From contig CAZUKP010000001.1 in the NCBI GenBank assembly GCA_964620915.1, forward strand, positions 114,213-178,212: a stretch of 64,000 nucleotides of DNA. Direction: 5' to 3'. Under the pieces are notes generated by a model, which was given only the letters and a program-made list of their open reading frames with translations, had not been told where the DNA came from and searched no databases. The position numbers and the translations under genes were made by a program. This document shows, piece after piece, positions 24,238 through 33,204 of this stretch. Source of the DNA: Hyphomicrobium_A sp964620915 (GTDB lineage Bacteria; Pseudomonadota; Alphaproteobacteria; Rhizobiales; Hyphomicrobiaceae). Positions within the stretch are counted from its first letter, which is position 1, and each line of letters begins with the position of its first letter.

Positions 24238-25410
24238 ATGATTAACCTGAAACCGAAACTCCGCCCTCAAAACCCCAATTTCTCGAGCGGGCCTTGCACA
24301 AAGCGGCCTGGCTGGACCCGCGATGCCTTGGATCGCGCGCTGCTCGGGCGCTCCCATCGGTCCCCGGAGGGCCAGGCCCGTTTGAAACTCGCCATCGACA
24401 AGACGAAGGCGCTACTAGAAATTCCACCCGCGTATCGTTTGGCCATTGTCCCGGGATCTGACACCGGCGCCTTCGAAATGGCGATGTGGACCATGCTCGG
24501 CGCGCGCGGTGTCGATGTCCTCGCGTGGGAAGACTTCGGTAAGCGGTGGGTTGTCGACATCGTAGGACAACTCCGCCTTGATGATGCCCGTGTCCTTGAG
24601 GCGGACTATGGCCATCTGCCCGATCTCAACGACGTCGATTTTGATCGCGATGTCGTCTTGACATGGAATGGCACCACGTCGGGCGTTTGCATTCCAAATG
24701 CAGACTGGATCGCCTCAGACCGGCGCGGCCTCACGTTCATCGACGCGACATCTGCGCTGTTTGCCCAGACCATCGATTGGGCCAAAGTCGATGTCGCCAC
24801 CTTCTCCTGGCAAAAGGTGCTTGGCGGTGAAGCCGCGCACGGCATGCTCGTACTATCGCCACGCGCGATCGAGCGCCTTGAAAGCTACGCGCCCCGATGG
24901 CCCATTCCACGGCTCTTTCGCTTGGCCGAACATGGGCGCCTGCTGCCGGGCCTCTTCGAAGGGGCGACCATCAACACACCCTCTATGATGTGTGTGGAAG
25001 ACTATCTCGACGCGCTGTGCTGGGCGGAAAACATAGGCGGGCTTTCCGCTCTGCAGGCCCGTGCCGATGTGAATGCAAACGTCGTCTTTGACTGGATTGA
25101 AAACACGAGCTGGATTGCGAACCTGGCCGTGGAACCCGCCACGCGCTCTAACACGTCTGTCTGCCTTCGGATTGTTGATCCGGCCATTGCCGCACAGGGT
25201 TTTGAAACGGAGGCGCGCATTGCCGCAGAGATTGCCGCGCTACTTGACCGGGAAGGTGTCGCCAGGGACATCAGAGCACACGCGGCGGCGCCACCCGGCT
25301 TAAGAATCTGGTGTGGGGCAACCGTGGAGCGTAAGGATATTGAGAACCTGACCCCTTGGCTTGACTGGGCCTTCGCCCACGTCAGTGAGGAACTCACGGC
25401 AGGCGCGTAA
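24238..25410 (+). CDS. serC: Phosphoserine aminotransferase SerC (alphaproteobacterial branch)
   Basis: A 390-residue PLP enzyme that makes O-phosphoserine from 3-phosphohydroxypyruvate in serine synthesis. It starts MINLKPKLRPQNPNFSSGPC, with the substrate-binding SSGPC motif. The PLP lysine is in FSWQKVLGGEAAHGM, and the aspartate that contacts the cofactor pyridine is in FIDATSALF. The C-terminal end WLDWAFAHVSEEL is typical. This form is longer than E. coli SerC and is the one found in Rhizobiales. serA, which often follows serC, is not present here. The ATG is well placed but the ribosome site is weak (CGCGGCAATAGATT). Confidence 0.95.
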   Translation: MINLKPKLRPQNPNFSSGPCTKRPGWTRDALDRALLGRSHRSPEGQARLKLAIDKTKALLEIPPAYRLAIVPGSDTGAFEMAMWTMLGARGVDVLAWEDFGKRWVVDIVGQLRLDDARVLEADYGHLPDLNDVDFDRDVVLTWNGTTSGVCIPNADWIASDRRGLTFIDATSALFAQTIDWAKVDVATFSWQKVLGGEAAHGMLVLSPRAIERLESYAPRWPIPRLFRLAEHGRLLPGLFEGATINTPSMMCVEDYLDALCWAENIGGLSALQARADVNANVVFDWIENTSWIANLAVEPATRSNTSVCLRIVDPAIAAQGFETEARIAAEIAALLDREGVARDIRAHAAAPPGLRIWCGATVERKDIENLTPWLDWAFAHVSEELTAGA

Positions 25411-25543
25411 GAAAGACGCTCCCAACTGCCGGCACATTTGAGATCCATCTATGTCATGCGTTACAATTGAAACGTCAAACCGCCGCACTCGAGCGTGGCG
25501 CGCGGGCAAAGAACAAGAAATCGTGTTGCTTGGGGAGAGACGT

Positions 25544-27247
25544 ATGCGGGCTTGGTTTGTTGTCGTTGCCATAGTCGCGTTTGCGGTGAGCCCGGCTGGT
25601 GCAGCTGAGGTTGCCGCAGACTCGAGCGTGGAGGCCGTGACTGTCTTTATCTCCGGCGCCGAAGTAACGCGGAGGGCACGCCTGTCTCTGGAACAGGGCG
25701 CGCATACGCTGGTCTTCGATGATCTGCCGGCCGATGCCGTTCCAGCATCCATTCGAGTTTCGGGCAACGCCACCGCCAAGCTCGATATCGGGTCCGTCGA
25801 TACGCGCCGCCGGTTTGTTCCGCGCGCCGATCAAGCACTTCTGCAGCAACGCCGCAAGGACTTCGAGGACCAGATCGAGAAGCTGCGCGACGAGCGCGGC
25901 CTGCTTCAAGGTCAGCAGGACGCCGCCAACACTCAAAAACGGCTCCTTGGAAACCTTGCGGATCTACCGGGTCGTCGTGAGGATCAGAAGGGCCCGCTTG
26001 AACCGCTGCCACCGACCGATTGGAACCAGATCTTGAGCGTCATTGCGTCCGGCACCATGACCGCACAACGTGCTGCACTCGATGCAGAAGTAAAAATGCG
26101 CGAGGTCGACCGGCAGATTGCGGAGCTTGAAAAGCAACTCTCAATTCTAGCCCCTGCAAAGACCGAGCAGACCGAGGTCAAGGTATTTGTGGCGGCCGAA
26201 GGGCCGCTCGAAGCCGAGCTTACGTTGCGTTACCAGGTGGCGAATGCGTCGTGGAAACCGCAGTATGAGGCGCGCTTGTCGACCGGCTCGAAGACGGAAA
26301 AGGCCCGCCTCGACCTTGCACGTCGTGCCGCCATCCGGCAGCGCAGCGGTGAGAGCTGGGAGAATGTCGCGCTCAAGCTCTCGACGACGCGCCCAACATC
26401 GAGCGCCGCAGCACCTCAACTTCACACGATCACCGTGGACTTCGAACCGGAGCCCAAGCCACAGCCGAAGCCGATGTCCCCTCCGCCCTCGGATGCAGCT
26501 CGTTCGGCTGCACCCCGGGGTGGTGCTCTTAGGGCCATGAAAGGGTTGGTGAGCAAGGATGATAGCGTGGCGACCCAGGCAATGGCCGAGGCGGAAGTGA
26601 CGAGCGCCACCGCTGTCGCGCTGCCGTTTCAGGTCACCTTCGACGTGCCAGGCCGTGTGACGATTCCCTCGACTGGCGAGGTCAAGGCCGTGAAACTCGG
26701 TGGAGAGACCACTGAGCCGGTCCTCACCGTTCGCACCGTTCCAAAGGTGGATACGACGGCCTACCTGTACGCGAAGTTTGCCCTTCCCAAGGGGTCGCCG
26801 GTGTTGCCGGGGAACGTTTCCCTCTTTCGCGATGGTACGTTTGTCGGCGTCGGCAAGCTTCCGCTGCTGTCGTCGGGGGAAGACCACGAGCTAGGCTTTG
26901 GCGCCGACGATCAGGTTCGCGTGCGCCACTCGATCGTAGAGGAGACGCGGGGTGAGACCGGGCTCATCTCATCTGCGCGAACCGATAGCCGCCACTACCG
27001 TGTTTCGATCAAGAACCGTCATCAGCGTGCAATTGAACTCGTCGTCATCGATCAGGTTCCTGTGCCAGAGAACCAGGACATCAAGGTGGAATACACCGGT
27101 TCGACCAATCCTACAGAGGGTAACGTAGACGGTGAGCGCGGCGTTCTTTCCTTTGAATCCAAGCTTGAGCCTGAGGAAGAGCGTGTCATAGATTTCGGGT
27201 ATCGCGTGACCTGGCCGGGCAAACGCCCGATCATGTATAGTCGCTAA
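25544..27247 (+). CDS. DUF4139-family secreted protein (MuiA-like)
   Basis: About 567 residues with a signal peptide (MRAWFVVVAIVAFAVSPAGAA), an N-terminal DUF4140-like domain beginning VTVFISGAEVTRRARLSLE, a coiled coil (about residues 100-205, EKLRDERGLLQGQQDAAN and so on), then the DUF4139 beta-rich domain (TLRYQVANASWKPQYEARLS to the end, finishing VIDFGYRVTWPG). The family contains the protein called mucoidy inhibitor A, but its biochemical role is not known. The ATG at 25544 follows GGGGAGAGACGT; in-frame ATG 25451 would add an unrelated 31-residue leader. A small membrane protein gene follows after 22 bp and is likely cotranscribed. Confidence 0.85.
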   Translation: MRAWFVVVAIVAFAVSPAGAAEVAADSSVEAVTVFISGAEVTRRARLSLEQGAHTLVFDDLPADAVPASIRVSGNATAKLDIGSVDTRRRFVPRADQALLQQRRKDFEDQIEKLRDERGLLQGQQDAANTQKRLLGNLADLPGRREDQKGPLEPLPPTDWNQILSVIASGTMTAQRAALDAEVKMREVDRQIAELEKQLSILAPAKTEQTEVKVFVAAEGPLEAELTLRYQVANASWKPQYEARLSTGSKTEKARLDLARRAAIRQRSGESWENVALKLSTTRPTSSAAAPQLHTITVDFEPEPKPQPKPMSPPPSDAARSAAPRGGALRAMKGLVSKDDSVATQAMAEAEVTSATAVALPFQVTFDVPGRVTIPSTGEVKAVKLGGETTEPVLTVRTVPKVDTTAYLYAKFALPKGSPVLPGNVSLFRDGTFVGVGKLPLLSSGEDHELGFGADDQVRVRHSIVEETRGETGLISSARTDSRHYRVSIKNRHQRAIELVVIDQVPVPENQDIKVEYTGSTNPTEGNVDGERGVLSFESKLEPEEERVIDFGYRVTWPGKRPIMYSR

Positions 27248-27269
27248 GGGGACTGGGAGCCTTCTGCCC

Positions 27270-27602
27270 ATGCGAAAATTCGGTCTTATTCTAATCGGAC
27301 TTCTGCTGATTGCGGGTGCGGTGGGAGCGTTCGTCTATCGTCTCGATGAAAACCCCTTCGCCGCCAACAAGTCGGGGCCGACGGCCGCCTCGCGCTCGAT
27401 TGGCACAGAGCCGGCGAACGAACCTAAAGCTGAGGGTCTGGAAGCATTTGCGCGCCAGCGCTATTACGAGCCTCAGACGGGTGGCTGGCAGCTCTTTTCG
27501 ATGGTGATGGACGTTCTCAACCTCATCGTCGGCGGTGTCGGTATTATGCTGACGTTCAATGGGATCCGGATGCGCAGGATGGATATGCGCCAGCACAGCT
27601 AG
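27270..27602 (+). CDS. Small membrane protein, unknown function
   Basis: A 110-residue protein with two hydrophobic helices: one at the N-terminus (FGLILIGLLLIAGAVGAFVY) and one near residues 80-100 (SMVMDVLNLIVGGVGIMLTFN), separated by a hydrophilic loop of about 55 residues. It ends with Arg/Met-rich residues. I do not recognise a family. The gene starts 22 bp after the DUF4139 gene and ends about 120 bp before purA, so it likely shares the transcript of the former. Both membrane helices and good codon use support a real gene. Confidence 0.7.
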   Translation: MRKFGLILIGLLLIAGAVGAFVYRLDENPFAANKSGPTAASRSIGTEPANEPKAEGLEAFARQRYYEPQTGGWQLFSMVMDVLNLIVGGVGIMLTFNGIRMRRMDMRQHS

Positions 27603-27675
27603 GCTCAGCTTGGGACCAGGATTATTGTTGGACCCGAAAGGGTTTGGCTTCGTCGAATCTGCGCTATAACGGCCC

Positions 27676-27704
27676 AAGGCCCCGGCACGGTTTGCTGGGG
27701 CCTT
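27676..27704 (+). terminator. Hairpin upstream of purA (terminator or attenuator)
   Basis: AAGGCCCC (27676-27683) pairs with GGGGCCTT (27697-27704) around a 13-base loop. The stem ends 20 bp before the purA ATG and has only TT after it. It may end the upstream transcript, or shape the purA leader. A TATAAC at 27665 with TTGGCT at 27644 could be a weak promoter (15 bp spacer). Confidence 0.4.
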
Positions 27705-27723
27705 ATCGTGAAATGGGCAAAAA

Positions 27724-29016
27724 ATGGCGAACGTCGCAGTGATCGGCGCCCAGTGGGGCGATGAGGGTAAAGGCAAGATTGTGGATTGGCTGTCGGAGCG
27801 CGCCGACGTTGTCGTGCGCTTCCAGGGCGGCCATAACGCTGGCCATACGCTGGTCATCGGCAACAACACCTACAAACTCTCGCTCTTGCCCTCCGGCGTC
27901 GTGCGGCCGGGGAAGCTTGGCGTCATCGGCAACGGCGTCGTCGTCGATCCGTGGGCACTATGCCAGGAAATCGAGAAACTGAGAGGGCAGGGCGTCGCGG
28001 TGGGGCAAGAGAATTTGCGCATCGCCGAGAACGCGACTCTCATTCTGCCGCTGCATCGTGAGCTTGACGTTATCCGCGAGGAAGCCGCCGGCGCCGGCAA
28101 GATCGGTACGACGGGGCGCGGAATCGGTCCGGCGTACGAGGACAAGGTCGGACGCCGTGCCATTCGCGTGCAGGACTTGAGAAATCTCAACACCCTCGAA
28201 CCCAAGGTCGATCGCATTCTCGTGCATCACAATGCGTTGCGCCGGGGCCTCTCACAGCCGGAGATTTCAAAAGAAGGCTTGATGGCCGATCTGACTGAGA
28301 TCGCTCCCAAGATCCTGCCCTACATGGACGTGACATGGGATCTGTTGGATCGCGCGCGTCGTTCCGGTAAGCGCATCTTGTTTGAAGGGGCGCAAGGCGC
28401 GCTTCTCGATATCGACCACGGCACGTATCCATTTGTCACGTCGTCCAACACCGTTTCGGCTCAAGCAGCCACGGGGTCGGGAGTGGGACCTCGCGCGGTG
28501 GGCAACGTACTCGGAATCGCCAAGGCCTACACGACACGGGTCGGCGCGGGTCCGTTTCCCACTGAGCTGCATGACGAGATTGGCAATCGTCTCGGCGAGC
28601 GCGGGCATGAGTTCGGAACGGTGACCGGGCGCAAGCGCCGCTGCGGATGGTTCGATGCGACGCTCGTTCGCCAGACGATCAAGGTCGCCGGTATTGACGG
28701 CATCGCGCTGACCAAGCTCGATGTCCTCGACGGTTTCGAGCAACTCAAAGTGGGTGTGGGCTACATGCTCAATGGCGAACGCATCGACCGCCTACCGGCC
28801 GGCCAGAACGCGCAAGCTCAAATCGAACCAATCTATGAAACGCTTGAAGGTTGGACACAGTCGACGCACGGCGCGCGCAGCTGGGCAGACCTGCCGGCCC
28901 AAGCCGTCAAGTATGTGCGCTATATCGAGGAGTTGATCGAATGTCCGGTGACACTTCTGTCGACGTCCCCGGAACGCGATGACACGATCCTGATGCGCGA
29001 CCCCTTCGCCGACTGA
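27724..29016 (+). CDS. purA: Adenylosuccinate synthetase PurA
   Basis: A 430-residue enzyme that joins IMP and aspartate with GTP to make adenylosuccinate, the first step from IMP to AMP. It shows the N-terminal P-loop GAQWGDEGKGKIVDWL, FQGGHNAGHTLV, GTTGRGIGPAYEDKVGRR, the GTP site TKLDVLDG and the family end LLSTSPERDDTIL. Length is typical. It begins ATG 27724 after GGGCAAAAA. It is convergent with the downstream deaminase gene (18 bp between stops). All active-site segments are present. Confidence 0.98.
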   Translation: MANVAVIGAQWGDEGKGKIVDWLSERADVVVRFQGGHNAGHTLVIGNNTYKLSLLPSGVVRPGKLGVIGNGVVVDPWALCQEIEKLRGQGVAVGQENLRIAENATLILPLHRELDVIREEAAGAGKIGTTGRGIGPAYEDKVGRRAIRVQDLRNLNTLEPKVDRILVHHNALRRGLSQPEISKEGLMADLTEIAPKILPYMDVTWDLLDRARRSGKRILFEGAQGALLDIDHGTYPFVTSSNTVSAQAATGSGVGPRAVGNVLGIAKAYTTRVGAGPFPTELHDEIGNRLGERGHEFGTVTGRKRRCGWFDATLVRQTIKVAGIDGIALTKLDVLDGFEQLKVGVGYMLNGERIDRLPAGQNAQAQIEPIYETLEGWTQSTHGARSWADLPAQAVKYVRYIEELIECPVTLLSTSPERDDTILMRDPFAD

Positions 29017-29034
29017 CATAGCTGCGCAACCGGC

Positions 29035-29553
29035 TCACTCAAACAGCCGCATTGCATTGCCGGCGAGAAGTCCGCCAGCGACGTCGATCTTGGCAAACGA
29101 AGCCTTGCCGACGACATCGCGCGACGGGACCTCGATCCATCCGATCTTCGTGACAACCTTCTCCATCGGTGCCGCATAGACGAGGCGAGAGATCCCACAC
29201 CACAGGATCGCCCCCATGCACATTACACACGGCTCGCACGATGAGTAGATTGTTGTGCCTTGAAAATCCGTCGGCTCGTGACCCTGCAAGAAGGCGCGGA
29301 TCGCCATCATTTCCGCGTGGGCCGTCGGATCATGGCTGCGCTTGGTATTGTCGCGGCCGAGTGCGAGCACCTTGTCGCCACGCGCGATAAGGGCCCCGAA
29401 CGGCGCATCTCCCTCCTTTGCCTGATTGATCGCAAGCTCCATGAACTCAGAATCTTGGGGGAACGTTTGTGAGGGCTGAGCATGCGATTCGCTGGTGATG
29501 GACCTAGCGACTAGTAGGGCGGCGCCACCGGTCAACAGCGATCGTCTGTCCAT
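29035..29553 (-). CDS. Nucleoside deaminase-family protein with Tat-type signal peptide
   Basis: About 172 residues in two parts. The N-terminus MDRRSLLTGGAALL is a twin-arginine type leader with a hydrophobic stretch and SHA cleavage site, so the protein may be exported folded. The rest is a cytidine/guanine/adenosine deaminase domain with the zinc motifs HAEMMAI and SCEPCVMC, APFGALIARG and GISRLVYAAP. Most relatives (guanine deaminase, TadA) are cytoplasmic. The ATG at 29553 has GGGAGAG upstream; the 10 residues before it in the open frame are unlikely. Convergent with purA. Substrate cannot be stated; nucleobase deamination outside the cytoplasm would be unusual. Confidence 0.82.
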   Translation of the reverse strand: MDRRSLLTGGAALLVARSITSESHAQPSQTFPQDSEFMELAINQAKEGDAPFGALIARGDKVLALGRDNTKRSHDPTAHAEMMAIRAFLQGHEPTDFQGTTIYSSCEPCVMCMGAILWCGISRLVYAAPMEKVVTKIGWIEVPSRDVVGKASFAKIDVAGGLLAGNAMRLFE

Positions 29554-29631
29554 GATCAACTCTCCCATTCTTGTTAGGTGCAACCTTTGTCTCCTCGGCG
29601 GTAAGGATACGCGATCGCTGTGTCGGGTTCA

Positions 29632-30135
29632 TCATGCTCGTTTGGCGACAACAAGTCCCTGAAATATTTCGAGTGAGCGTGGTGTTAATTCGGCGGCAAG
29701 CAGGCGTTCCGGATTGACGGGGCCCGGTAGCCAGATCTGGCCCGGCAGGACGCGCATGAATCCGAAGCGGCCATAGTATGGCTCGTCGCCGACCAGCAGT
29801 ACGAGTTTCACTCCCTTATCCTTTGCGTCATCAAGGGTTTCTCGAACGAGCCGCTTTGCGAACCCTTGTCCCGAAAACTCCGGATCTGCCGCCAGTGGCC
29901 CGAGCAACAGTGCTCCGCTCCGTCCGCCGATTGTCACGTCGGTATAGCGCACAGCCGCGATCATGCGTTCGCCCAGGAAGGCCCCGCGGCAGTGTAGCGA
30001 GATGGGTGGCGTGCCTTCGCGCACGCGATAGGCCGAGCGTGCAAATCGTCCGGGGCCAAATGCCTTGGCGTGCAGGAGCGATAACTGGGGCAGGTCATCC
30101 GGCGTTAGAGGCCGGTTCAGGACTGAATGAGACAT
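29632..30135 (-). CDS. GNAT-family N-acetyltransferase
   Basis: A 167-residue protein with the GNAT fold: beta strands around IAAVRYTDVTIGGRSGALLLGPLAADPEFSG (given in parts here), the acetyl-CoA-binding loop GQGFAKRLVRETL, and later strand VKLVLLVGDEPYYGRFGF. Members transfer acetyl groups to small molecules or protein N-termini; this branch, with GDEPYYGRFGF near the C-terminus, is often annotated as a predicted N-acetyltransferase of the YhbS type. It sits 78 bp from the deaminase on the same strand. Substrate unknown. Length is typical. Confidence 0.88.
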   Translation of the reverse strand: MSHSVLNRPLTPDDLPQLSLLHAKAFGPGRFARSAYRVREGTPPISLHCRGAFLGERMIAAVRYTDVTIGGRSGALLLGPLAADPEFSGQGFAKRLVRETLDDAKDKGVKLVLLVGDEPYYGRFGFMRVLPGQIWLPGPVNPERLLAAELTPRSLEIFQGLVVAKRA

Positions 30136-30317
30136 CGGGGATCTTTGACGAAGTTTCGAGGCATCCGCGCGCTTTCTTTAGTGCACGGTCTGGGATCGGA
30201 TCAGGCGCGCAGGCCCGACGCGAGGCGCTCGCCTCGTCGCGACATGGATCTCCAGACTCGAAGCCAATTCGTCATGGGGCGGGATCTAGCACGCCTCTTG
30301 TGCGCGGTCCAGACGTC

Positions 30318-30779
30318 TCACCAAGTCGTGCTTTGGGGAGCACCCCCCACGATCTCCCGGATGCGCTGGTGCGTGCTCGGCCCGATATCTGAGGGCAGCG
30401 CGTCCATCTTGAAGAAGCCGTGCGCGGCGATCTCGTGATTGGGTGCGGGACTTTGCGGCTGGTTCCAGTCTCGCACCACATAGAGTGCAATGTGATCGTT
30501 GGGCAGATGCCGATGGTTGGAATAGAGGCCGAACAGCTCTGGTGTGCCGGTCAGCACAATGCCTGCCTCCTCTTCAAGCTCGCGCGCGAGCGCCACGGCA
30601 ACCGTTTCGGTATGCTCCACGCCGCCGCCTGGGAAATGCCAGCCGGGAATGTAGGTATGCTTGATCAGGAGAATAGATCCGTCACTCGCGATGACGGCAC
30701 CTTGCGCACCCAGTGTGAGCCGGCGCCTCAAGCTCCAGATGCGCTGTATGACCCTGTTGGCGCGCGTTCTGACCGTCAT
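30318..30779 (-). CDS. Nudix hydrolase
   Basis: A 153-residue protein with an intact Nudix box: GGVEHTETVAVALARELEEE then AGI, with the catalytic Glu residues of REUXEE in place. The first 25 residues include a basic, amphipathic helix (RVIQRIWSLRRRLTLG). Nudix enzymes cleave nucleoside diphosphates linked to another group; the branch with LLIKHTYIPGWHFPGGG is found in housekeeping hydrolases of unknown substrate. It is divergent from the metallophosphoesterase gene (119 bp). Downstream of its stop the 180 bp to the GNAT gene holds a short hairpin (CGAGGCG, CGCCTCG at 30221-30236) and nothing else. Confidence 0.9.
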   Translation of the reverse strand: MTVRTRANRVIQRIWSLRRRLTLGAQGAVIASDGSILLIKHTYIPGWHFPGGGVEHTETVAVALARELEEEAGIVLTGTPELFGLYSNHRHLPNDHIALYVVRDWNQPQSPAPNHEIAAHGFFKMDALPSDIGPSTHQRIREIVGGAPQSTTW

Positions 30780-30898
30780 GCCCGTATCCTTGCTTTCTCA
30801 CCGCGACCTATTGAGCGCGTTGCGAGCGCCAAGGCAATGCCGCGGCATTGGCTTAGGCGTGATATGGTCCGCACCGCCAACACGGGCGCTCAGGAAAC

Positions 30899-31843
30899 AT
30901 GACCGAAACCATTACGCTTGCGCATTTGTCGGACGTGCACCTCGCACCAATTCGCGGGTTTGGCCTGCGCCACCTCAACATCAAGCGTGGCTTAGGCTAT
31001 CTAAACTGGCAACGCAGCCGCCGCCGCGTGCATCTGAGGCCGAGCCTTGATCTGGTGGTCGCCGATCTGTTGGCGCAAAAGCCCGATCACGTCGCTGTCA
31101 CAGGCGACCTGATCAACCTGGGTCTGCCCGCCGAGTACGATGCGGCGCAAGCGTGGCTGCAAAGCCTTGGTACACCGGACCACGTCTCGGTTGTACCGGG
31201 CAACCACGACATCTACACCTCTTTGAGAGGCCATCCGGGCGTCGAGCGCTGGGCGGACTACATGCGTTCCGACGAATGGGGTGACCAATTTGCCGATGAG
31301 CAACCAGGCGGCTTTCCTTATGTGCGGCGGCTGGGTCCGGTCGCGCTAGTCGGCCTCAATTCCGCAGAGCCGACGCCGCCTTTCGTAGCCGCAGGGCGCT
31401 TGGGCCATTGGCAGATCGAAAGTCTTGCTCGTGTCCTCAAGCGCCTGGCAGACACCGGACTTGTCCGCGTCGTGCTCATCCACCATCCGCCGTTGCCGGG
31501 CCAGGCACCGACACGTCGAGCGTTGAGGGACGCGTCAGCTCTCGAGCGCGTGTTGGTAGAACATGGTGCTGAACTTGTCCTGCATGGCCACAATCATGTG
31601 GACATGCACCACAATATATCGTGGCTGCACGGCGGCATTCCTGTCATCGGGGTGGCATCGGGCTCAAGCGGCCGACTGCACAAGCGCGAGCCTCTTGCCC
31701 GCTATAATTTGTTGCATATTTCGCGGACCGGTAATCGTGCAGACATCGAGTGTGTCACGCGCGGGCTCGATTCCTCTACGGGCACTGTGGAAACTCTCGA
31801 GCGCAAATTGATAGCGCCCCACGTTCCCGCGCCTGTCACTTAG
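30899..31843 (+). CDS. Metallophosphoesterase
   Basis: A 314-residue calcineurin-like phosphoesterase. The metal-binding motifs appear in the right order: LSDVHLA, VTGDLIN, VPGNHDIY, LIHHPPLPG and HGHNHVDMH. The ATG follows CAGGAAAC directly. Bacterial members of this kind include cyclic-nucleotide and lipid phosphodiesterases; the substrate cannot be told. It has no signal peptide. The patatin-like gene follows after 155 bp on the same strand. Nothing abnormal in length or motif. Confidence 0.93.
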   Translation: MTETITLAHLSDVHLAPIRGFGLRHLNIKRGLGYLNWQRSRRRVHLRPSLDLVVADLLAQKPDHVAVTGDLINLGLPAEYDAAQAWLQSLGTPDHVSVVPGNHDIYTSLRGHPGVERWADYMRSDEWGDQFADEQPGGFPYVRRLGPVALVGLNSAEPTPPFVAAGRLGHWQIESLARVLKRLADTGLVRVVLIHHPPLPGQAPTRRALRDASALERVLVEHGAELVLHGHNHVDMHHNISWLHGGIPVIGVASGSSGRLHKREPLARYNLLHISRTGNRADIECVTRGLDSSTGTVETLERKLIAPHVPAPVT

Positions 31844-31998
31844 TTGGCAAAACGTCACACGTTTTGGCGTGCGCGCCGTCTTGTCGCAGAACAGAAGTGT
31901 ACCGTCGCCTAACTTTGCAGCGCTTGCGCAAAGCTTGCACAGTTGAAGGCTGCGCGCGATCTCCCCATGGCGTCTCGGACGTGACATTATAGGGGGCT

Positions 31999-33156
31999 AT
32001 GCCATCCTGCTTAGGTTTGGCGAACAGAGGGGCCGGCGTCAGCGGTATGGGGCGCGTGCAATTATTTCGGCGGAACGCTTGGGTCAATCTTGCACTCCAG
32101 GGCGGCGGCGCACATGGCGCCTTCACCTGGGGCGTTCTCGATCGCCTCCTTGAGGACGATCAACTTCAGTTCGGCTGGATCAGTGCAACGAGTGCTGGCG
32201 CCGTCAATGCGGTTGCCGTCGCGTCCGGTCTGGCCGAGGGCGGTCGCGAGCTGGCGCGGGAAAAGTTGCGCAGTGTCTGGGAGGCCGTGCACAAGGCGGG
32301 CGTGCCCGATCTGCTGCGTCTCAATCCGTTTCTTTACGGCCTGACGCGTGCACCCCATCTGGCGCATGTTGCGAGCCTCTGGTCGCCTTATGAATTCAAT
32401 CCGTTGGGCTTTGACCCATTGCGGCGGCTTCTGTCGGAGGCGATCGATTTCAAGGCGCTGCGCAAGAAGTCTCCGATCGAACTCCTCATCGCAGCAACGG
32501 AGGTTTCCACAGGTCGCGCGCGGCTCTTTCGGCGCAAGGAAATTACGGTGGAGGCCGTCTTGGCATCGGCTTGCCTACCGACCCTCCATCATGCCGTCGA
32601 GATCGACGGCGTTGCCTATTGGGACGGCGGCTTTTCGGCAAACCCTGAAATCAAGACCTTGGCGATGGAAAGCTCCGTTGAGGATACGCTGATCGTACAG
32701 ATCAGTCCCCTCGTGAAGAATGATCTCCCCATGGGCGTGCGCGAAATCTCGCTTCACGCCAATCGCCTGACGTTTAATGCGCCGCTTCAGCGTGATGCCG
32801 AGATCATTGAGACAGTGCGCGAATGCTCGCGCAGTTGGTTGGGCGGGGCACGCGGGCCCTTGGCAAAGCTTGCCAATCATCGCTTCCATCTGATCGAGGC
32901 CGGCCGCCACACGAGCGCGCTGAGTGCTGACAGCACAATGAAGACGGACTGGAAACTATTGACGTACTTGCACGGGGCAGGGCGCGACGAAGCGGAAAAG
33001 TGGTTGAGGCGCCATCGCGCGCGCGTGGGCCGCAAGTCGACTGTGAACCTCAAGACACGCTTTCTGACCGGACGATTGCCCGACGAAGTGCCGCCAGCGG
33101 AAGAGCCGCCGAATACGGCGGTAGAGAAGAAAGCCGTGAAACGAACTGGGTCCTGA
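31999..33156 (+). CDS. Patatin-like phospholipase family protein
   Basis: About 385 residues. The patatin domain starts with LALQGGGAHGAFTWGVL (oxyanion hole) and has the nucleophile in ISATSAGAVNAV; the first Gly of the usual GxSxG is Ala here, so the motif reads A-T-S-A-G. The Asp of the dyad is in YWDGGFSANPEI. A C-terminal region of about 100 residues with an Arg/Lys-rich tail follows. Members are lipid acyl hydrolases. ATG 31999 has AGGGGG upstream; a second in-frame ATG at 32047 is possible. The stop is 48 bp from the convergent ABC ATPase gene. Activity is likely but the loop change should be noted. Confidence 0.87.
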   Translation: MPSCLGLANRGAGVSGMGRVQLFRRNAWVNLALQGGGAHGAFTWGVLDRLLEDDQLQFGWISATSAGAVNAVAVASGLAEGGRELAREKLRSVWEAVHKAGVPDLLRLNPFLYGLTRAPHLAHVASLWSPYEFNPLGFDPLRRLLSEAIDFKALRKKSPIELLIAATEVSTGRARLFRRKEITVEAVLASACLPTLHHAVEIDGVAYWDGGFSANPEIKTLAMESSVEDTLIVQISPLVKNDLPMGVREISLHANRLTFNAPLQRDAEIIETVRECSRSWLGGARGPLAKLANHRFHLIEAGRHTSALSADSTMKTDWKLLTYLHGAGRDEAEKWLRRHRARVGRKSTVNLKTRFLTGRLPDEVPPAEEPPNTAVEKKAVKRTGS

Positions 33157-33204
33157 GGCTACGCCGTTGGGCCACTCGCCTATGATGTGCCGAGCGTTCG
33201 GGCA

